Shown: in pieces, positions 11,310 through 21,664 of the stretch | Layout of the letters: the number at the start of each line of letters is the position of its first letter | Numbering within the stretch: the first letter of the stretch is position 1 | NCBI GenBank assembly: GCA_944474755.1 | Contig: OX104123.1 | Span: forward strand, 19,906,275-19,970,274 | Direction: 5' to 3' | Origin: Limnoperna fortunei | Lineage: Eukaryota > Mollusca > Bivalvia > Mytilida > Modiolidae | DNA length: 64,000 nucleotides | Translations under genes and position numbers: made by a program | Notes under the pieces: model-generated | Database searches by the model: none | What the model saw: the letters and a program-made list of their open reading frames with translations, nothing else | What the model was told of the DNA's origin: nothing

Positions 11310-12440
11310 TTGCATGACCATTTCTACAAAATGTATTTAAATCCAGCATTTTACATCAAATGCTTCATTTTACAAAGGGGAAACACTTGTAATCAACATT
11401 CATATTTCAACCTTTTAGCAATTAACAAAATAGACATTAATAAAGTTAAAACCTTGTCAACCAAGGGAGACAATTGTAGGCACTGAAGAATGTAAACAAA
11501 CTATAAAATGAAGATTTTATTGTAAATATATGAAATTGATCCATATTTAAAGAACAAAATTAGAAGATAATAATCTGGTTCCTATTTTAGAAATACAATC
11601 ACAGAAATGTCTTCCTGAGATTACAAAGATAGCTTATACATTGTTAAACAATGTGTGTGTGGGTGGGGGGGGGGGTGTGCACATGTAGATGGAATAAGCC
11701 AGGATATGCGCATATATATAAAAGTGACATATAAGTAGGTGGAGTGGTTTCATTTGGTAACCATGGACCTTGTACACAATAAATGCACTCGGTTACTAAT
11801 TTTAGATTTTTTTTGCTTTCACCATTTATTTCAATTCTTGTGTTGATGTTTACTTGTTTACAATATATGGTTACAACATCAAAGCATTATGACGTCACAG
11901 TTTGTATGATGTCATAAAGGGTAATTCAAAACTTTTAATTATCAGTTGAATTTTAGTAAATACAAATGCACACCCATTTTTGAACCATGATTATTTGATT
12001 TATAAATTGATGACTGTTTAAGAATGTTTGATTGTGCAATTAATACAAAAATTAGAAAGTAAATGTAAAAATTTGTTCTAAAAGATAAGTAATGTGCCCA
12101 TTTTTCTTCTTAAAAAGGTAAAATTTTGATTACTTTGGAATTCAGTATTGATATTATTTAAAGATATATCCTTCCTATGGTTTATTATGACATATATATA
12201 TATAGGTTGCGAAAGCGAAAACTTATCATCCAGCTATAGATATAATGACACATGAAAGTTGTTGATTTTTTTTTTAAATCAAGTGTAGAGTTGAACAATT
12301 GAAAGCGTTAAAGTTTGTTCATAAAAAAAGCTGAAACGACTTTATTTTATTTCGGAATGAGATGAAACTTGGCAGATTTGCTCGTAATATGGGTAACAAA
12401 AATTAAATACAGTAAAAAGTGTGCAAATTGAAAATTGTGT
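11310..12440. other. AT-rich intergenic sequence
   Basis: Apart from the GT/G tract and a short (TA)n near 12193-12203 I see no exon or repeat family here. Confidence 0.5.
11653..11682. repeat. (GT)n/poly-G simple repeat
   Basis: GTGTGTGTGGGTGGGGGGGGG tract; simple repeat only. Confidence 0.8.
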
Positions 12441-12447
12441 TTTCAAT

Positions 12448-12907
12448 TTGACAACGGCTCTGTAAATGACCTTTAACTGAGGTAGAGGAAATTAGTTCTT
12501 ATTTTGATATTTGGCTGCGCTGAGCTGTAGTATGGACAGTGGATTTATTATTCAATGGAATTTAGATATTAGAGCTGCATTTAAAAAGCAGTTTCATACA
12601 GAATTGATAAATAAATTTATTTATATAGTTTGTTAAATGTATTGGATATTTTTCAGCTGATTGTGCAAAGCCCATTTCTGGACTATTTTATGGGTGTTAG
12701 TGAGTTTCCTTGAATACCCTTCGGGGTTTCTAAATTTGCGAAAAATTTTATCTGACATGACACCACGAAAATTTAATGTGATATTAGTGAAATGATTTCG
12801 CTCGTTTTGAGGGGTCTCTCATTACTCAACGAAACTTGGTGTCCGAGTCAGAGCAAAAAATGTTAATAGTTTCCCCAGTACGAAAATAATTAAGAGGCCG
12901 TTGCCAA
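12448..12907 (+). mobile_element. MITE, TTGACAACGGC family, copy 2 (full length)
   Basis: A 460-bp element beginning TTGACAACGGC and ending GCCGTTGCCAA (one mismatch between ends). It shares both ends with copy 1 (10026) and its right half with copy 3 (40796, opposite orientation), including TTTTGAGGGG, CATTACT.AACGAAACT and TTAATAGTTTCCCC. No ORF. Three copies in one 64-kb window suggest a common family in this genome. Confidence 0.82.
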
Positions 12908-14160
12908 TTAATGAATTAAATATAACTAAATAATAATTTAACAACAATAATAAATAAATAATTCAATAAATTAACTCAAATTACACATTAATAAAATACA
13001 AAAATATAAAACAATATGTTTAAATTTAAAAACATGCATTATATATAGAATAAAATAAAACTAAGTCTTTTTTATCTTCTTCATTTGTCTGTTTTCTATT
13101 GTCCGTGCTGTCCGAATTATGATCAAGCCTTTCAATCTGCAATATATTCTCAGTGTTTAATAAATGATATGCAAAAAGGAATGATTGCTCATAATTATGT
13201 ATTCCTTTTGTTTTTGAAATACAGCAGTGTTTTGTATAAATCTTGTACATCATTGTTCCTTTATGAGAAAACACAAGTCCAATCTTACATAACTAGTACC
13301 ATACTATTTCTACGATTTCTAATATAACCTCTTAATATATTAAAAGCACAGTATTTGACAGTATCGAAATCAAATTTGTATACAAGTCATGTAGAAATAA
13401 CATAAATAATACTTGCACATTAAACCGTTTTGCAGTACACAGCTATACCTGTTTGTGATGTGGTAGTATTTAATTACAATCATAAAATCATCCATTTAGG
13501 TATATTAAATTATGATTATATATTAACCTTATTAACTCTGCAGATAGCATTTTATTCCTTTTTATTCATTCTTTCTTAGTCTTCATGTCACTTGTTGATC
13601 CAGTGTACTTCTGCAATACAATGCATGTATACAATTAATAGTTTTAGCATTAAATAATAAATTACAAAATTTAAGAATTACCTTGGTAAAGCAAGATAGT
13701 TGGGTTTTTTTAAAATAAATAAAATTGAAAAATAATGAATAGCAAGATACACGTTTTTAAAAAATCAACAAAATTTTTGATTAATGAATAAAATGCTGAT
13801 TTTTTGGAAAAGGGGATTTGATCTCTAATGAAAGATGGTCCAGTGGCAATAATTTTTTTCCAAATTTAATTCTGTGTTCATTATGGTCACAACACATCCT
13901 TCCTGTGGATCTTCGATGAATGATCTTCTTATAGTTTGAACATATTTATTCATAAATTCAATAATACAATACAGTACAATAAATTACAAATAACTATACA
14001 GAATCTGGTAACAAGCACTTAGATTTTGTCTAAACCATTTATTTCATTTTTCGTACAACCAACAAAAAAAATCAAAAATCAAGTGAACACCTTTTTAATT
14101 TGCCCACTATCCACTAAAATGACAGTATTCCAAAAATATAAGAATTATTATTGACAGACG
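12908..14160. other. AT-rich sequence, no recognised gene
   Basis: Open frames at 13026-13327 on both strands are in AT-rich sequence without splice or homology support. From about 13800 a segment is similar to 14690-14800, as noted under the duplicated exon-like segments. Confidence 0.4.
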
Positions 14161-14226
14161 ACATAACATTAAATAAACAAAATGATACAATTTCAATACA
14201 TTACTCACTTATTTAGGTCTAAAATT

Positions 14227-14282
14227 CTAAGGATTCATACATTCTTCATGTCCCTCCTTAATGAGTTTATCTGTGTACACCT
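14227..14282 (-). pseudogene. Degenerate copy of a terminal exon
   Basis: Minus-strand GTTTAG|GTGTACACAGATAAA reads VYTDKLIKEGHEECMNP then stop. It is the close relative of the segment at 14421-14504 (VYTDKVVNEGHEECMN...), and flanking intron-like sequence is also shared over about 140 bases. It is shortened by an early stop. Confidence 0.4.
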
Positions 14283-14420
14283 AAACGACATCATAAAATT
14301 AATATTTGTTATTGCCTGAAATTTTAAAACATATCACTAATGAATCAAGTTTGTTCAAGACATATGACAAACAAAATATTAAATAAACAACATGATACAA
14401 TTTTAATATATATTACTCAC

Positions 14421-14504
14421 TCATTCAGGTTGTTCAAACTTTGCACTGATAAGCAGATTCATACATTCTTCATGTCCCTCGTTAACGACTTTATCCGTGT
14501 ACAC
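14421..14504 (-). CDS. Candidate terminal exon (VYTDK...GHEECMNLL)
   Basis: After TTTTTCAG the frame reads VYTDKVVNEGHEECMNLLIS then AKFEQPE and a stop (84 nt). A duplicate with the same start and GHEECMN core lies 220 bases away, and the core is better conserved than the flanks, which suggests coding sequence. GHEEC(M)NLL resembles the second half of an ankyrin repeat, but one exon cannot prove that. No upstream exon was identified with confidence, so the gene is unnamed. Confidence 0.35.
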   Translation of the reverse strand: MYTDKVVNEGHEECMNLLISAKFEQPE

Positions 14505-15073
14505 CTGAAAAACATCATAAAATTAATAATTGTTGGATATATTCCAATGTTTTCCTCAGGATTTTTTTAATTTCTTTTAAAAAATAAAAACCTTTATGTA
14601 TCAAGCTAAAATTTACAAAAATATTATATTAATAAAAGTCAAATATAAAAATTAATGAAACAAAATTCGAAGTTTTTTTTTTTTTAAGGAGGGAGATGAT
14701 TTGAAATGAAAGGTAATCCAGTCGCAATAATCCTCATTTTTTCCAATTTCATTCAGTTTTCTTTATGGTCCGAAAAATCTTCTTGTGGATCTTTGATCTT
14801 ATTCCCTGATATAGAATAAACGATTGTGCTAAAAATATAGTCATACATTGGTTAAAACATTGCAATCAAAAAGATTGCAACTGAAAACCAGACAAAGATT
14901 CTAAAACCGTTGTCAGGCAAACGGAACAAATTATATCTAAAATTGCTTTAGATAGTATAATTTTACATTAATATTTTACCAGGTGAGATGCTAAAAGTAT
15001 GTAATTGTTATTTTTCTTCCTAAACTACACATACAATATTGATTTGAATTGAAGTATTTATAAATCAAGTTAA

Positions 15074-15374
15074 CAGGGATCACCACAGCTCAAAATCCAA
15101 GGGTGGTGCAAGTCGGACGAAGATACATTTCCTAATTCATACAAATTTTAGAGTGACATTTATTTATTCATAATAGTGTTATCAGTCTTTGTTTTTGTTT
15201 TCCCATTTGTGTTTTTGCTACCAGTCCCAATATGCATGTAATTTTGTATTTAAAAACTTCATTGTTTTAGGAATAAAGTCAAACTTTAGTATGGAGCTCA
15301 AAATTCAAGGGTGGAGGAAACAAATTCAAGAGTGGAGGAGCACCGCCCTTGAGTAGCTTGTGGTGAACCCTGAG
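15074..15374. mobile_element. TTAA-flanked MITE with about 30-bp TIRs
   Basis: TTAA precedes (15070-15073) and follows (15375-15378) a 301-bp unit. The left end AGGGATCACCACA.GCT with AAGGGTGGTGC is the inverse of the right end (GCACCGCCCTTGAG and TGTGGTGAACCCT), with a few mismatches. A TTAA duplication is characteristic of piggyBac-type and some Kolobok elements. Non-coding. Confidence 0.65.
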
Positions 15375-15880
15375 TTAATAAACAAAGTATGAACCATGAC
15401 ATGTTATTGATGGTTGGCATATAATAAAAAAATGTTACATTTTTTCTACATCATTTTTACTTATAAACTGTTATTATCCACCTGATTTTCGCATATTCAC
15501 CTATTCTTCATTAAAGTGTACACTTGCATATTTTATTGTCGTCGATATTTATCAGAAATAATATAAAAAGGGTTGCCAAAAATATAGTTTTTTCTGTTAC
15601 AAAGTACTCTTTGTCTACAGTTTGAACCTAATAAATAATTCAAGCATTTGTGCAATTCAAAAATTTGACCAATTATATGCTATATTAATGGAAAATGTCC
15701 ATGTCGCCCGTAAAAAGGATAATTTTTACGCAGCAATATTGTAAACCAGAACAAACAGTGAAAGTTCTATCGCATTGTAATATGTAATTATATCAATCAT
15801 AATGCTTTCCAAAAATTTTCTTTGATGTAACCGCAAAATTATTCTCGTAGTCCAAGTTTAAAGGTTGTCGCCTAATTTTG

Positions 15881-15894
15881 GTAATCTACGTTAC
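15881..15894 (+). repeat. 14-bp pseudo-palindrome, copy 1
   Basis: GTAATCTACGTTAC. It recurs (with 0-3 changes, either orientation) at 16783-16796, 16962-16975, 16984-16997, 20531-20544, 20856-20869 and 20879-20892, that is, only inside the inferred transposon as far as I noticed. Possible binding site of the element's own protein. Confidence 0.55.
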
Positions 15895-16430
15895 TGGAAC
15901 TTCTCCTATCTGATTTGTATTTGAAGATGTAACCATAAGATAAATAAGATAGAAATACTAAAAAAGTATTGCAAACAGTCATGTAATGAATAGGAATACC
16001 AAGAATCATTCCAGAGTTTATTGATTTTATCGCGCATTTATTCATTACTTGGTAGGTCGAACAGTTTTTTAAAGGAAGTAATATACGTTCTTCTTATTAT
16101 TTGATTTCCTTACTCGAGGGCTTTTATTGAGATTTTATAAACACGTCACAACTTTCAATTTTAGTAGAACAATCCAAAAATATTTTAATCTTAACAAATT
16201 ATCTTCATGGAAATCGTTATGAAACGAAATTTTTTCTCGTCGCTTTATATTACTGTCTTTCTTCTGCAAAATACAAAATAAAAACAAGATCTTTGTCTTT
16301 GTGACATATTTTTGTTTTTGACGTCATTTCCGAAGTTTTGAAAAGTTGCTACTGCACCAAATTTAAACATAGTGCACCAACTTTACCTATAGAAATCATC
16401 GTTTTAAGACTGAAAACTCTGACAATTAAC

Positions 16431-17021
16431 GTAAGTCTGGTTAATTTTATTAAGAAAAAAACATTTATTTGAATGAAAATTTTCCTGGGTACCAAATAAA
16501 ATAAGAATATAAACAGTAGAAATCATCAATATTCTTAGAGGTCATACACAAGGTGAGGGTTTGTTTGTCTTGTTTACGGCAATTTTATGCTGGAAATTTA
16601 TGATTGATTGATTGATTTATTGGATGTCTGCTTTACGTCCAGCGAGCATGGAAATTTATGAATACCTATACTCTACACTGAAGAAAACGTACATGAAACC
16701 TTCTCTAAAATCCTATGACTCAAATTCAAAAAAGTTTTACCATTGATATATAAACAAACATATTGTATTTGTTTTTTTATTGGTAACGTATATTACATAA
16801 CTAAGAAGAATAGAACAATAAAGCTAGGAATATTTGCAATGTTCCTGAATTGTTTATTAAACTTTCCTTTCTTTTTCTTTTACTTTTGTCTCAAACATAT
16901 TAAATTTCAAATAAGATAGTTATAAATTAAAATAAATACATGACAAAATCTTATTACATAGTTAACGTAGATTACTACATAAAGTAACGTAAATTACAAT
17001 TTCATTTATTATGTATTTCAG
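16431..17021 (+). other. Possible 5' UTR intron of the transposon gene
   Basis: AATTAAC|GTAAGTCTGG at 16431 is a strong donor and TATGTATTTCAG|A at 17021 a strong acceptor, one base before the ATG at 17023. This would make a 591-nt leader intron holding three of the 14-bp motifs. Confidence 0.35.
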
Positions 17022-17449
17022 AATGCCTATGACAAAGGCCGAGAAACAGAAAGCATACAGAGAGCGTAAAAAGAAACAAGAAGGCATATTTTACCTAGAA
17101 AAGGAACGACAAAGGACCAAAGCATATTATGTACCCATTGCTGAACGGTCAAAAACTGATCAGGAAACGATAAGGAAAAAAGTTAGGAAACTGGTCCAAA
17201 AACATAAAAAAAGGAAGAAGAAGTCCATTAGTGACGGCAATACTAGTAGTCAAACAACTGAACAAGTTGCATCAACCTCACAAGACCAAGAACAAGTTGT
17301 GAGCTCAAGCACGGATGGTCCAATATCATCACCACTTGTAGCTAGACTCCCTTGTCAAAATCCAAAAAATCGTACAAGAAAAAGAATTAGCCATTAAGTT
17401 GCTAACTGCAATCGGGAAATCGAGCGGTTGAAGTGTGAAAATGTTAATA

Positions 17450-18471
17450 CAGTCAAACCTCTAAAAACCGACCCCTCACTAAACCGGAATCCTGTCTATA
17501 CCGATCAAAAAGTTCGGTCCCAAAGTTTTGTTTTCAATTTCTTAAGTAAAAATACCTTACTATACCGGCCCACTGCGTATTCCGAACACCGGAGTAAAAG
17601 TTAATCCCCAATACACAATTTATAACTATAAAAACCCTCATAAAAGCGGCTTGATTAAAAATCGAAAATCTCCAATGCAAAGCCATGTGTCTTTGTTTAC
17701 ACAACTTTTAACAATAATCGTTTGAACTTGGGGTGCCTGAAGGCCAATTAATTGCACACTTACATTGATTTAACCTATGTATACATAATAGGGTGAACTG
17801 TTTTAATTGATCAATAAAATTAAATTAGGGTTTTCCAGTTTTGTTAAATGGGATCGTTAAATCCTGGAATGAAACTTCAGACTACACTATTCAAAAGTTG
17901 TTTCTCTAGGCAAGATTTTCCTTTCTGGACCCCTGACAGATAACGAATGAGGATGAAGATGACATTCCGCTTGCGCAGTTGAGCGTTAGCTCAGGGTCAT
18001 GATTAGTCGGAATTGAACTTTGAAAATTTTGATAAAATTGAAAAATTGTTGCCGACAATTCAGAGCTGATATGATATTTTGAAAACGCTATATCAAATAA
18101 TTAACTTTTACAAACGCAAAGGACTGTCGTTATTAAAATAAATTACAAGAACTGAAAACTATGACCGAGACACCATCATCAGGAGACGAAGAAACACACA
18201 ACTATTGGCGCTTTTTGTAAATGAATAGTGTAACTAAAACTGTTCGTAAATAAAAACTTTGTTTACAAAACAAAGTAGACGTCTTAACTAAAATTAAAAA
18301 TCTACCAGGTTGATAACATAACAGTCAATTGGTATTATCCATCAATGCATTATATGCTGAATGAAACCCCGACGCAATTAAATTTTTCAAACACCTTAAT
18401 AAACCGATTCACTGCCCAAACCGGCCATTTTTTCTGGTCCCGATGATGGTCGGTTTAGACAGGTTTCACTG
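17450..18471. mobile_element. Pogo/Tigger-like element nested in the ORF
   Basis: Starts CAGTCAAACCTCTAAAAACC and ends with the inverse of CAGTGAAACCTGTCTAAACC, so the terminal repeats match over about 24 bases with a few changes. TA flanks both sides (17448-17449 and 18472-18473), the target duplication of Tc1/mariner/pogo elements, and CAGTCAAACC ends are typical of Tigger/pogo. It interrupts the reading frame between IERLKCENVN and RRKYKTVSKR. No transposase ORF survives, so it is non-autonomous or dead. Confidence 0.8.
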
Positions 18472-19522
18472 TACACGAAGAAAATACAAAACTGTCTCTA
18501 AAAGGTGCCAAAGACTCCTGAAGAAAACAACACCACTAAAACCTCCTGAAAACTTGAATCAAAAGATCAAATGAATGAAAATAACGGATATAAAGGATCA
18601 GCTCAGCAGAAAAATCAACTCCTAGGAAAAGAGTATATAAAGAGTTACGCAATGATAGCGTATCGCCGAGCAAAATTCCAAAACCTGTATTTAGACTAAA
18701 CTTGTATTAGCAAATGTGCTGACAGACGAGATTGAGAATAGGTATTAAAAAAAGTGACCAACACGGAAAAGCCATCATTACGAGTATGTTGTCAAGTAGC
18801 AAACGTATGAAGTACAAACTAAAAAAGTCACTCAGTCAAAGCACAGGAATAAGCAGAGACATATTTATAAGGAGAAATGATAACTTGAAAAAAATACTGA
18901 AACGAACAAGGAACCACTCTAAGCGTGAAACTCTTCGCAGATATAAGGCGATTCCTAGAAAGAGACGACAATAGCAGGACCATGCCTGTTAAAATGACAA
19001 AACTAAAACTGAAAATGAACCAACACAGAAAAGAATCCTACACGATAACCTGGCGTTTTTGCATCTTAAATATAAAGCTGAAACCTCAAGTAATGTCTCT
19101 TTTTCTCACTTTTGTGCCATGAGACCAAAGAATATAGGATTAACTAGGTGTCTTAGTAGAAACAAATGTCTTTGTCAGAAACACCAAAACATGGCACTGG
19201 CTTTAAAATCTATGACAAAAGCGGGTGCCTCTGTTCCTATGAATCCAGACGAATTTATCTGAAAATTAAGTTCTACTCCTGCGAACACTTTTCTAAGCTC
19301 AATACAAGATGAAGAAGTCGTTTTTAGTCAATGGAAAAAGGAAGAAATGTCAGACGGCAAGAAGACAGTCATCGTTGACCAAACTTTGAAGACAGACGAG
19401 TTCAATACAATTTTTTGCAAACAAATTTGTGAGTTTGCGGAGCATGTGAAGAGGGTAAAATCGCAATCTGTTCAATCAGCACTCTTAAAGAAAACTGACC
19501 TCAAGGTCACATAATAGTCCAA

Positions 19523-20254
19523 ATGGACTTTGCTGAAAATTTTGTTTGTAGTTCTGTTGATGAAGTACAAAGCGCGTATTGGAATAGCACGGCAGTAACT
19601 TTACACCCCGTAGTGGTTTCAGATCATGAAAGTCTTTTAGGGGTCCCAGCAATTTGGAAATATTTTGAAACGGGTCACGGGAAGGGCCCCTGTGATGGTA
19701 TAGTGGGCACGTCAAAAAGAACAGCCGATTTAGCCTACTTAGACTACATTAATAAGGTTGGGCCATTGCATGTAAGTGCAATATATCGATTTATGTCTTC
19801 AGCCCACAATCACCGATGTAGAAAAGAAGTTGAAAACTTCAATAAATCACTGACAGCTTTAAAGGGGACAATGCAGATCCATCAAGTTACGTCTACTTCC
19901 AAAACATGCACAACATCGTGTTATTGTACAAACTGCATCACCGGGGCTTTCCATGACTTCAGTGAAGGGCTTATTCAGAGACCAATTCCTGAAACAACTA
20001 TAATTGAAGATCATCAAGATAATCATGATATCGAAAATAAGGATAACCAGGAAAATCAATATAACGAAAATGAGGATAACCAGGAAAATCAAGATATCAA
20101 ATATGAGAAAAGGGATGTCGTTGAAGGAGACTGGGTTGTCGTCACTTATGACAACGAATGGCATATTGGTAAAATAGAAACTATTGATTCAGATGACGAA
20201 CTTGAAGTCAACTTTTTACCACCTGCAAGAACAATCAATGACAATGATACATAA
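19523..20254 (+). pseudogene. Longest surviving piece of the HGKGPCDG-family ORF
   Basis: An uninterrupted 243-residue frame beginning MDFAENFVCSSVDEVQSAYW. Key parts: DFAENF (about residues 2-7), HGKGPCDG (about 52-59), a Cys cluster CTTSCYCTNC near residue 130, an Asp/Glu/Asn-rich repeat (DNQENQ) near 170-195, and a C-terminal segment DWVVVTYDNEW.IGKIE..DSDDELEVNF resembling a small SH3/chromo-like barrel. The ATG is internal: homologous sequence continues upstream past two stop codons, so this is not a complete gene even though it looks like one. Confidence 0.7.
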
Positions 20255-21439
20255 TCTTTGTTTAAATGGCCTGCTATACCAGATGTTGTAAACGTGAATA
20301 AAAAATATATGATATGTAAGATAAAACAACCGGAAGCATTAGGAAGAAGTGGTCGAAGTTTAAAGATAAACGATAATGACAAAACAAAAATTCTACAATC
20401 AATGAAGTAACTGCTCTGAGCTGTTCATTTTCAAGTTGAAACTGTAAAATTGATGTCAAATACCCAGGATAATGATATATACGTTTTAATTATGAGTTAT
20501 TTTTAGTATTCTAGTTTGATAAGGCAAACGGTAATCTATGTTACCTACCGTGTTTAATCAAATTCAATAGTTAAGCGTTAAATACCGTTTCATTTTTTAG
20601 GACTTTCTATACATACGAAATGTCACCAGTAAAATGAAAAAAAAATTAAGATAAAACGTTTGTATAATTAAAAACATGCCTTTAAATAAGATTTGCGGGG
20701 CTCATTATTTTGTTTTTGTTTCAAAGTTTGGAATGAACACAAGAATTTTTTTTATTACTGATTTGGTTTCTAATATCTGTCGTTTCTGTACATATAGTAG
20801 TTACAAATCAGTTTCATTTTTTTTCTTGTGTATAGGCTCATATCATATGATAATTGTAATCTACTTGACAAATAAGTTGTAATTTACTTTACCCCATAAA
20901 ACAAAGCAAAAGTAATCATAGTCAAAGTAAGAATTTCTTGTCTAAAATAAATGGAAGAACTAAATCAATACTGTATTTTCCAAAAGAATTGTTAAGTTTC
21001 CTTACACATTCATTTTAGAATATAATTTAGAGTTGTAAGCATTTTTACTGTACAAAAGTTCTGAAAAAACTATAGAACTTTTATGTTGTCAACATGTTCT
21101 TTTTGTTACCTTGGCCTTGAGGCTATTTGTATACTGAATTATTCTAAATTATAAAATAGGTTCGTATCCACCATAAATTAACCCATTTTTATACCTTTTT
21201 TTCAAAATGGGGAGATTAAGAATAAAGGTATTCCTGAAACGTAGATAACAACCTATCTTATAGCACCTTGATGTGAAATAATGTAAAAAGAAAATGACTT
21301 GAGCCCGAGTCACAAAATTTTGCATATTGTTTGTTCAATTGTTGTTCTTTCGAAAATTAAAATGAAAATCCAATGCCAATGTTTTTATTTTTTTTATTTT
21401 TATTTCTGCCATGTGTACACTCTAATGAAGAATAGGTGA

Positions 21440-21655
21440 TTGTACTATTTATATATTTTTAATACTAGATAATGAAAATTAAGTTCTCATTAAAAGTGCT
21501 CATGTATAAACCAGCTATCGCCTGTAAGAAATGTGGCTTAATTAATGATGGTTGAAAGATTTTTAAAATGTTACCTTTTTTTCAAAATCATTTTTTTTCT
21601 GCGATATCTTTTTTCTGCAATAAAAAACTTCCTTTTCAATAATTGTACTAAACAA
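21440..21655. other. AT-rich sequence right of the inferred transposon
   Basis: Nothing recognised except the exon-like segment at 21575-21614 (minus). Confidence 0.4.
21575..21614 (-). pseudogene. Paralogous Lys/Glu-rich cassette exon (isolated)
   Basis: TTTTTTATTGCAG|...|GTAACATT encloses 40 nt reading (1 nt) KKISQKKNDFEKK. Size, phase (one leading base, phase 0 end) and flanks resemble the exon at 29203-29233. It lies beyond the stop of that gene, so it is either a pseudo-exon or part of a neighbouring paralogue not otherwise visible. A weaker candidate is at 22315-22340 (QNDVENKK). Confidence 0.3.
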
Positions 21656-21664
21656 ATATAATAT

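Larger units (their letters stand above)
17023..20254 (+). pseudogene. Broken HGKGPCDG-family ORF (putative transposase)
   Basis: Fragments of one protein read in order on plus. 17023-17394: MPMTKAEKQKAYRERKKKQ, a very basic N-terminus. 18474-18720: RRKYKTVSKRCQRLLKK and PRKRVYKELRNDS. 18732-19120: frames shift through DIRRFLERDDNSRTMPVK. 19059-19260: VSFSHFCAMRPKNIG then NKCLCQKHQNM. 19270-19500: VKSQSVQSALLKKTDLK. 19515-20254: QMDFAENFVCSSVDEVQSAY, then KYFETGHGKGPCDGIVGTSK, an acidic Asn/Glu-rich spacer, and DWVVVTYDNEWHIGKIE near the end. This layout matches unnamed multi-copy invertebrate proteins that I know only as uncharacterised. It has stops, frameshifts, an insertion, and an apparent deletion between HPVVVSDHESLLG and VPAIWKYF. 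A DDE-type catalytic role is only a hypothesis. Confidence 0.75.
15497..21439 (+). mobile_element. Inferred decayed autonomous DNA transposon with 30-bp TIRs
   Basis: TCACCTATTCTTCATTA at 15497 begins a 30-bp stretch found inverted at 21410-21439 with 28 of 30 matches. Centred between them is the broken HGKGPCDG-family ORF (17023-20254). Beside the ORF, a 14-bp pseudo-palindrome close to GTAATCTACGTTAC recurs at 15881, 16783, 16962, 16984, 20531, 20856 and 20879, like subterminal transposase sites. A 1,022-bp Tigger-like element is nested inside. I could not see a clear target-site duplication. That the repeats bound one element is inference; the repeats and ORF are seen directly. Confidence 0.55.

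Noticed and set aside
19859..20164. Minus-strand 101-codon frame rich in Ile/Phe
   Set aside because: Antisense shadow of the Asn/Asp/Glu-rich spacer in the HGKGPCDG ORF.
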